Positions 19,010 to 26,280 of a stretch of 26,280 bases of DNA are shown here, piece after piece. The position numbers and the translations under genes are program-made. The stretch is from the NCBI GenBank assembly GCA_943704415.1, contig CALSCO010000095.1, positions 1-26,280 on the forward strand. Direction: 5' to 3'. Below the pieces are notes generated by a model that worked only from the letters and a program-made list of their open reading frames with translations, was not told where the DNA came from and searched no databases. This DNA is from Parvularia atlantis. Lineage: Eukaryota; Opisthokonta; Rotosphaerida. The first letter of the stretch is position 1, and the number at the start of each line of letters is the position of its first letter.

Positions 19010-22000
19010 ATGGCGGCGGCCGCGGCGCACGAGCTGCGCACGGTCGAGCTGCTCGTGCAGCAGCTGTACTCGCCGCGCAGCACGCAGGTGCGTAGCGCGC
19101 CGCCCGTGTCCCTCGCCCCTCGCGTGGCCCCGCGTGCGCGCACCGCCCTACACCCGCGCCGTGCGCCGAGGTGATCTTTGGTGACACACGCGCGCGCGCC
19201 CGCTTGCCCGCAGGAGCAGCAGGCGGCGGAAAAGTCCCTGGCCGACTTTGCCAACGCGCCGGCGTTCCTGGCGCACTGCCGCTTCGTGCTCGACAACTCG
19301 GCCGTGCCCGAGGCGCAGCAGTTTGCGGCGTTCAGGTGCGAGACGACGACTTGGCGCGCGGCTCGATGGCGCCATCCCATCGTCGTGCTGACGGGGTGGT
19401 GTGGCGCGCGCGCGAGCAGCCTCCAGCGCAACGTGACCAAGAACTTTGGGCTGTTTGAGACGGCCGAGAAGCTCGAAATCCGTGCGTGGCGGGGCCGATG
19501 GGCGCGCGCGCGCGCGGGATGTGTGACGTTGGCCGTGCCGCGCACAGGCAACTACATCGTGCAGTACCTGATGGCGCGGCCCAAGCTGGACGGGTACCTG
19601 GCGGTCAACCTGGCGCAGCTGCTGAGCCGCGTGACCAAGCTCGGGTGGTTTGACAGCGAGGAGTTGCGCAACACGGTCGACCTGACAATCAAGCTCGTGC
19701 AGGCGCGTGCCTCGCCGCGTCGTGCGCCGCTGGCTGATCGCTTGGTGCGCGCGTCCGCGCACAGACCTCGCCGCCGCAGTACTACAACATCGGCCTAGTC
19801 ATCCTCGCGCAGCTCGTGCAGGAGATGAATCAGCCGGGCTCGCAGCGCACGTGCGTCGCGTGGGCGCACGTGCGCGGCGACGCAGCATGACGCACGCGCT
19901 CGCAGGGCCGCGCGGTTCCGCAAGATCGCCACGACGTTCCGCGAGACGCACCTGCAGCAGATCTTCCAGCTGGGGCTATCGCTCGTGCGGCAGCTGCTGA
20001 CGCAGCGGTTCCCGGGCACCGGTGCGTGCTGCCGCGCTGTGCCTCGTTGTGCTCACGCCTACGTGTCGCGCGCGCAGTCACCGAGCTCGGCAGCTTGCAG
20101 CTCAAGGCGCTGACGCTCGTGAGGCTGTGCCTCACGTTCGACTTTATCGGCAGCGCGACCGAGGACGCGGCGGACGACTCGGGCAGCGTGCAGGTGCCGA
20201 TCGGGTGGCGCGCGCACTTTGAGGACACGGCGACGACGCGCCTGTTTTTCGACTGCTACAACACCTTCACCGACACGGCGATGACGCGCGAGGTGCGTGC
20301 GTGCATGCGTGACAGGCTGGGGCGGCGGCTGAGCACGGCGCGCCAGGCGATGGAGTGCATTGTGCAGCTCGCATCGATCAGGAGAACGCTGCTGGGCGAT
20401 CCCGAGCGGCACAAGTACCTGAGCGCGCTCGTGCAGGGGCTGCAGCAGGTGCGCGCGTGTGCCGCTGGCGTCGGCAGTGGTGAGATGAACACGCGGCCGG
20501 GTGCAGATCATGTCGACGGGCAAGGGCCTGCACGAGGTCGCCAACTACCACGAGCTGTGCCGGTGCCTCGTGCGGCTCAAGGCGACGCATCAGCTGGGCG
20601 AGCTTGTCATGGTCGACGCCTACCCCGAGTGGATCGCGCTCGTCGCCGCCCTCACGACGCGCTCGTTCCAGTCGTTCAACGTGCGTCGCGCCGGCCCTCC
20701 GCCGCACCAGCCGTGCCCTCACTGCCGCGCGGCCGCAGTGGTCGCCCAACAGCTTGCAGTACCTGCTCAACTTCTGGGCCAAGATGATCACCTCGTCGTC
20801 GTACATGGTCAAGCCCACGCGCCCGCACCGGCTCGACCTGTACATCCCGCAGGTGGCGCGGGCCGCTCGCCCCGATGCGCGTGTGCAACTGACGCTGGCA
20901 CCGCGCAGGTCTTCTGTGCGTACGTGAGCGCGCGCGTGCAGTCGGTCGACCAGACGGCGACGGCGGGCGTGTTTGACGACGACGAAGAGTCGCTGCTGAT
21001 CGAGCTCGACATGGTCGGGAGCCTGTCGCGGTGGAACTATACCGAGTCGGTGGCGTTCCTGCTGTCGCTGTTTGACCCGCTCGCGACAACGTACTTTGTG
21101 CGTGCGACGCCCCTTGCGTGCGCACGCACGTCTGACGCCTGTGTGCAGGAGCTGGTGCAGTCGGGCACGGCGCTGGCCAACGACATGACGCGCAATCAGC
21201 TCGCGCAGCTGCAGGGTGCGCGCAGACGCGCCGCTGCTCGCCCGTTGCACGCTCACGCGTCGCTCAGGTCGCCTCACGTGGCTCGTGAACATTATGGCCC
21301 GCGGCATCGGCAACCGCAGCACGCTGCAGACGCTCAACGACCAGGTGCGCGGCTGCCTCGCCCTGCCGCCGCGGCTGAGCCGTGCGCAGGACACACTCGA
21401 CGGCGACCAGTCGAGCAAAATCATCCAGCTGATCAGCGTGCACGAGACGCTGCTCGGCCAGGTGCGCGCCCGCGCCCGCAACCTGCACAATCGCTCAGCA
21501 TCGCGCCCGCGCACAGATGGGCATGGCCAAGCCGGCCGAGGACACGCTCGAGCTCGCGTTCCTCATGTTCTTCCAGCACTTCCGCAAGGCCTACATCGGC
21601 GACCAGGCGCAGCGCACGTCCAAGGTGTACACGGTCATGTCGGAGCGGCTGGGGTTGAACGACCAGGACATGTTGCTCAACTTTATCATGCGCAAGCTGT
21701 GCGTGGGCGCGGCTAGCGGGCTGCGGTGGTACTGACCGGGGCGGCGTACGCAGCGCGACCAACCTGAGCGTGTGGCCGGGCAGCGACAGCATCATCCAGC
21801 GCACGATCGACGAGTTCCAGGTGCTCTCGTCGGGCTACAACAGCCTGCGCACGTTTGCGCGCATCGAGACCGTGCACTTTATCCTGCGCAACTTCAACGT
21901 GCGTCGCAAGGAGCGATGATGAGGTGCTGCGTAGCACTTACCGCTGTCCGCAGAGCCAGCAGTTCCCCTTCCTCGACATGCCGCAGCACTTCAAGTACCG

Positions 22001-23524
22001 CTCGATCTTCAGCTCGTGCCTGACCAAGCTGCTGTTTGCCGAGGACGCCGACCGGATGGAAGAACGCTTCGTGGAGTTTGCCAAGCCGATCTCGGATCGG
22101 CTGGAGCAGCTCGCGACGATCACGCTCGCGGCCGAGTTCCGCACGCAAAAGGCACAGGTGCGAGCGGCGTGTGCGCGCGCTGCGTGCCTGAGCCGGCGTC
22201 GACGCCGCAGCTCTGGCTTATCGGCGCGTTCCGCGACATGCGCGGCATCATGGCCGCCTGCGACCGCAAGACGTACACGCTCATCTTCGACTGGTGCGCG
22301 CGCGAAACAAGTGCGGCAAGACCAGCGTGTGACGCCGCGCCGCACAGGTTCTACCCGCGCTTCATGCCCGTGATGATGCGCGCGCTCGACGCGCTGTACG
22401 ACGTGCCCGAAGTCGTCATCCCGATCCTCAAGTTCTTCGCCGAGTTTGTGCAGAACCGCAACGGGCGAATACAGGTGCGTGCATGTCGGCGTGCGCCTGG
22501 CGATGCTGACGGGCGAGCGCGCAGTTTGGCAACTCGTCGCCGAGCCCGATCATGCTCTTCCGCGACACGAGCGAGCTGCTCAAGACGTTTGGTGCGCGCA
22601 CCACGCTCGGCCGTTCTCACGCGCTGACACGGCGCACGGCGCTAGGCGAGCGCGCGCTGACAATCGTCGCCTCGGCTGACCAGCTGTACCCGCGCAAGCT
22701 CAAGGCGATCGCGGCGTGCTTCGCCATCTTCAAAAACGTGCTGATGGAGGGCGCCGTCAACTTCAGCATCTTCAAGGTGCGGTGGCCGGTCGCGTTGTTC
22801 ACGGCTGCTGACGTGTGCGCACGCACAGATCTATGGCGATCCCACGCTCGACAAGGCGATTGACATGCTCGTGCGCCTCGCGCTGCACATCTCGCTGGAC
22901 GACATGATGGTGCGCGCGCCGCGCGCTGCGTGCGGTGGACGTGCTGACGCATGTGCGCACACCAGACGTATGTCAAGCTCGGCCGGTCTTTCTTCCAGCT
23001 GCTCGAGACGTTTGTACCGGAGCACCTGTTCTCGCAGCAGACGAGCGTGCCGCAGGAGTTTTTGGTGTACGTGCTCATGTGCCTGGCCGAGGGCATCAAG
23101 GGCGTGGGTGCGTGCGTCTTGCAGTGCGTCTCTGTGCGCCTCCCGCAATGACGCGCCGTGGTCGCAGAGCTCGCGCCGCTGCAGCAGTCGTGCATCCTGC
23201 TCGACACGATCAGCACGTTTGTCTACCGCCAGGTGCAGGCGCTCTCGCGGCCCGCGCTACTGTCGTACGGGACGCCGCCCGTGCTGCACCCGCTCGCCCG
23301 GTGCGTGTGCAGTGCGCGCGCGGCGGCTGCCGGGGCTCACACTGTGGCGCAGATATATCACCGAGCGTCCCGACATCCTGCGCTACTTTTTGTACCTGCT
23401 GCTGCAGATGGTCATGTTTGAGGAGACGCAGATCCAGTTCTCGGTCTCGCGGCCGCTGCTGCCGCTGATCCTGATGAACGAGCAGGTGCGTGCGGGCGAG
23501 CCGTGGTGTGTGTGGCCGGGGACT

Positions 23525-23557
<33 letters not shown>

Positions 23558-23824
23558 AGTTCTTCAACGAGTACGCGACGCAGCTCGTGCAGGCGCAGCC
23601 GCAGGACAAGCAGGAGGCGGTGCAGACGGTGCGGCGCCCGCGGCTGCTGCCTGTGGAGCGGTGCTAACGCGCGCGGCCAGGTGCTGACGCAGCTGATGGT
23701 CGACGTCGACCGGTCACTACAGCCCCGCAACCGCGACACGTTCGTGCAAAAGGTGACGGCTGTGCGGCGCGACCTGCAAGTGCTGTCGCTGCAAAGCCCG
23801 CCACCGATGCCGTCGCCCTTCTGA
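19010..23824 (+). CDS. XPO7: Exportin-7 / RanBP16 nuclear transport receptor
   Basis: Exportin-7 is a Ran-GTP-binding karyopherin-beta built of HEAT repeats that carries proteins across the nuclear pore. The model has 27 exons and about 1,098 residues; human XPO7 has 1,087. Matches along the whole length include IRNYIVQYLMARPKL, RVTKLGWFDSEELRN, RLCLTFDFIGSATED, QVPIGWRAHFED, IVQLASIRRTLL, NYHELCRCLVRLK, QLGELVMVDAYPEW, GRLTWLVNIMARGIG, LFFQ-type FQHFRKAYIGDQ, GAFRDMRGI, FYPRFMPVMMRALD, MLFRDTSELLKTFG, LYPRKLKAIAACF, NFSIFKIYGDPTLDKA and PRNRDTFVQKV. First exon 19010-19087, last 23681-23824. Intron 4 (19703-19764) looks GC-AG. Between exons 15 and 16 the canonical donor at 21703 is one base out of frame; the in-frame alternative is a 28-nt intron (21726-21753). 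The rest keeps frame at every junction. Identity is very secure. Confidence 0.95.
19703..19764 (+). other. GC-AG intron of exportin-7
   Basis: The preceding exon ends CTCGTGCAG and the intron starts GCGCGTGCC. No GT in this stretch both keeps frame and preserves the family spacing TIKLVQ to YYNIG. The intron is 62 nt and ends GCGCACAG, like its GT-AG neighbours. Confidence 0.65.
23524..23559 (+). repeat. GCC trinucleotide run at an exportin-7 intron 3' end
   Basis: About ten GCC units lie between the CTGAC branch-like motif (23522-23526) and the CCAG acceptor (23556-23559) of intron 23486-23559. They replace the usual spacer and make this intron 74 nt instead of about 54. Confidence 0.75.
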
Positions 23825-23828
23825 GCAC

Positions 23829-25957
23829 TCACTGTACAAGGGACGCCAGCGGCGGCACAATAAAGCTGCGGCCCACGTTAGCGCTGCTGCTGCTGCTGCT
23901 GCTGTTGCAAAAGGTCGAGTTGTACGGGCTGGTGCTGTTGCCGCCCGCGCTCCGCACCTCGTCGATGATCGTGACCGTGGTCGAGGCGATCATGAAGACG
24001 AAGCCGAGGCCCAGCATGACCCACGCGGTCGCCTTGATCCACGTCTGCAGGGCGACCGCGTCACGATGCGCAGCGAGCACGCTCGCGGCACGCGGCGCGC
24101 ACCAAGTTGGGCAGCGGCGACAGCTTGAGGAAGAACATCGCGGGCAGGATGAACGCGACCATGCTGCCGGCCGTCGAGCCTGTCACACCTGGGCACGCAC
24201 GCGGGCAGTGCGTGAGCTGCGTGCACGTGGGGCGCGCCGCCGTGCCACACCAAAGATCAGGCTCACGTCCTGCGTGGCGCGCGCATGTAAGCGACCGCAC
24301 GCAGCGCAAACAGGCAGAGAGCGCACCTCGACAAAGAGCGCTATGATCAGGGCCGCGGCGCTCAGCACGAACGCGGTCGTGATGCGCCGCACCCACGAGA
24401 ACGGCTTGTTGACGAAGAACAGGTCGTCGATCGTGTTGATGCTCGGGTGGGCCATGAGCGGGAATGAGAACAGGATAACAAAGACGACGCCTGCCGCACG
24501 CGCGCATATTGTCAACTGTGCACCGAGAGCAGAGGCGGAGCACGCACCAAAGCGCCCGATGTTGATCACAATGTCGTCGGGGTCGTAGTTGAGCAGGATG
24601 TTGCCGTTGACCTCGTCGAAAAAGTTGAGGTAGCCGAAAATGCCGATGAGCATGTACAGTGTGGTGCAGATGCCGAGCGAGCTGCGCGCGCGAAATGAGC
24701 GTCTGCGTACGCGTGCGCATGCACGGTCTGGGGCCGCACATGGCGCAGACGATAATCATGCGCCGCGTCGTGGGTTTGAACAGCTCGGTGAAGATCGAGA
24801 ACAGGTTCATCTGGCACGTGAATGCGAAGCTGATGATGGCTGCAGCGCGGCGCGGCGGCGAGTGAGCGCGTGCTGCGTGCACGAGGTCCGCGCAGCGGTC
24901 GCACGCACGGATCGTGCGGAAAAAGTCAAACGAGAACACGGCGAGGTCGACGCACTGGTTCTCGCGGCAGTCCCACAGCGAGCCCTGGGCGATCGACATG
25001 CCGCTGGGCGGCGAGTCAGCGAGTGCACGTGTGTGTGTGTGTGTGTGTGCGGCGCAAACACCTCTTGACGACGACGGCGATGACGAGGTAGAGCATGGCG
25101 AGGACGGCGACGAGCGAGGTGAAGCGGAACATGTTGAGGTAGCGCAGGCACGAGAGCGGGAAGAGGATGGCCATGCTGGCAAAGATGATGATGCTGCGGT
25201 TGATCTGGCGTGCACGCTGAGCACACAGGCCCGCGTGCACGGGGCAGCGCCGCACCAGGGACTCGCACTGCTGCGACCAGTTGGCGATGAGCGGGACCAT
25301 CATGTCGCTGATGATCACGAGGTAGCTGCACATAGCTGCCGTGTGTGGTCAGCGTTTCATGCGCTGCCTCCTGCCCCCACTGCCGCGCGCACCGCCAAAG
25401 CACGAGAGGAGGAGCGCCACGTCGGTCGCAAAGACGCCGCCTGCGCCGAACGAGAGCCATGCAATACCTGTCGGCAGCAGTTAAGCGCCCCGCGTCGAAA
25501 GGGGGGATCCGCGGGGCCGCACCGCGGTACGTCGCACGGTGGCGCTGCGGCGCCAGCTCGGTGCAGCGGATGAGCAGCAGCAGCGAGAAGTACGACAGCG
25601 CCGCGACGAAGAGCAGGAAGAAGACGCCAAGAAAGAGCCCCGAGATCTGCGCCGCGTCAGTGCCACGCGCACTCGCGCCGTGCGTCGTCGTCGGGCCGCA
25701 CCGCAAAGGCGTACGGCAGCGCCAGCACGCCGCCGCCCACTGCGCCGCCGCGGCGACCGATCAGCCACGCGGCACGGGCACGTTGCCGAAAGCGGCGCAC
25801 CGATCGTGTTGGTCAGGTTGAAGACGCTGCTCGGCAGGTCCGCGAAGCCGTCGGCGCCGGCCGCGTCGTCGCCGACGCCCGCGCCGTTGACCATGGCCTC
25901 GTCCGCCTCGTCTCCGCCGGCGTCGGCCGTGAGCAGCTTCGTCCGCTCGGTCGCCAT
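23829..25957 (-). CDS. Amino-acid transporter of the AAAP / SLC38 type
   Basis: This is a polytopic carrier of the amino acid/auxin permease superfamily, moving neutral amino acids with Na+ or H+ across the plasma or vacuolar membrane. Thirteen exons keep frame to 476 residues: 25957-25801, 25739-25702, 25646-25523, 25467-25393, 25335-25256, 25204-25062, 25003-24909, 24839-24740, 24681-24548, 24490-24327, 24269-24251, 24188-24103, 24044-23829. Family motifs in order: SVFNLTNTIVGGGVLALPYA (first helix, substrate site), YFSLLLLIRCTEL, TYRGIAWLSFG, CFGAMCSYLVIISD, RYLNMFRFTSLVAVL, IPIISFAFTCQMNLFSIF, TLYMLIGIFGYLNF, FSFPLMAHPSI, VTGSTAGSMVAFILPAMFFL. That predicts about 11 helices after a hydrophilic acidic N-terminus. 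The C-terminus carries NST and NSS glycosylation-type sites and a serine run. Exon 11 is only 19 nt. Family secure, substrate not determined. Confidence 0.92.
23859..23864 (+). terminator. Candidate poly-A signal AATAAA of exportin-7
   Basis: AATAAA stands 35 nt after the exportin-7 stop. It lies within the antisense of the last coding exon of the neighbouring transporter, where it reads as Phe-Ile codons on the - strand. Cleavage would therefore fall inside the opposing gene. Confidence 0.5.
25029..25049. repeat. GT/CA dinucleotide run in a transporter intron
   Basis: About ten GT units on the + strand (CA on the coding strand) lie inside intron 25061-25004, upstream of the branch-like CTGACTCG and the CCCAG acceptor. 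Confidence 0.8.
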
Positions 25958-26260
25958 AAGTGGGTTGCGTGCGTCCTGCTAACTGCTGATACGTAGCGGG
26001 TGGCACCGGCCGCTGCGGCTACACGACGCTAGCAGCAGCAGTGAACCACCCCACTCTGCCTCGCTGCACCGCTGTTCAGTTCTCTGTGCGCAGTCCCGTC
26101 CTATCCCAGCGGTTTGCCGCACCACGAACCCGCGCCGGAAGTATGGCGGGTAGTGTAGTGGGGTGGTATGTCTAGTGATGGGTAACTGCTACGTGTACGT
26201 CAGTTGAGTTCTCTCTCAGGCTGCCCCTTAACCCTCCCGCCACCGACCAGCCCGCTACAC
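25958..26260. other. Upstream region of the transporter and possible divergent gene
   Basis: This 303-base stretch has no convincing reading frame. It has lower GC than the exons and several pyrimidine-rich patches (about 26060-26105, 26205-26240). It likely holds the transporter promoter and that of a gene starting at 26261. No defined motif could be assigned. Confidence 0.45.
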
Positions 26261-26280
26261 ATGTTCAACACCGGCAGCGC
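26261..26280 (+). CDS. Possible first codons of a gene running out of the window
   Basis: ATGTTCAACACCGGCAGC (MFNTGS) ends the window after an upstream stretch that looks non-coding. The GC-rich codons fit the genome, but six codons cannot prove a gene. Confidence 0.3.

Noticed and set aside
23524-23559. Short regular repeats as a CRISPR-like array
   Set aside because: It is a simple trinucleotide run inside a eukaryotic intron.

Overview
The window is nuclear DNA from a compact, GC-rich unicellular eukaryote. I reconstructed about 70 introns, nearly all 44-93 nt long. Most open with GTGCG, and many carry a CTGAC/CTRAC branch-like motif 10-25 nt before a CAG acceptor. Genes lie on both strands with very little space between them. 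I saw no rRNA, tRNA, CRISPR array, prokaryotic operon or recognisable transposon. The lineage cannot be fixed from the sequence alone; a free-living or parasitic protist fits.

Layout: (1) 23-421 (+), the 3' end of a phosphoinositide phospholipase C. (2) 846-2762 (-), a complete CDK8-type Mediator kinase in 9 exons. (3) 2862-5920 (-), a cytosolic L-asparaginase fused to ankyrin repeats (ASPG type) in 14 exons, including a probable 5-nt microexon. (4) 5957-6550 (+), an orphan charged protein whose ATG is 36 bp from the divergent asparaginase ATG. (5) 6813-12489 (+), a 1,872-residue surface protein: signal peptide, two seven-blade FG-GAP propellers, a long furin-like cysteine-rich stalk and a polytopic membrane domain. 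(6) 12686-14944 (+), a signal-anchored EGF-like protein. (7) 15049-16696 (+), a ZZZ3 homologue with SANT/Myb and ZZ domains. (8) 16963-18576 (-), an intronless, AT-richer trypsin-like protease gene that looks foreign to its surroundings. (9) 19010-23824 (+), a 27-exon exportin-7 (RanBP16). (10) 23829-25957 (-), a 13-exon amino-acid transporter of the AAAP/SLC38 type whose stop is 4 bp from the exportin stop. (11) A possible first exon begins at 26261 (+).

The genes do not form one pathway. CDK8 and ZZZ3 both act in transcription co-activation, exportin-7 in nucleocytoplasmic transport, asparaginase and the SLC38-type carrier in amino-acid handling, and two neighbouring genes encode cell-surface cysteine-rich proteins. 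The most unusual material is the splicing architecture (a 5-nt exon, GC-AG introns, a frame conflict in exportin-7), the double-propeller receptor-like protein and the compositionally odd protease. All gene models were joined by hand from reading frames and splice signals. They keep frame throughout and match the order of family motifs recalled from knowledge, but no alignment was run.
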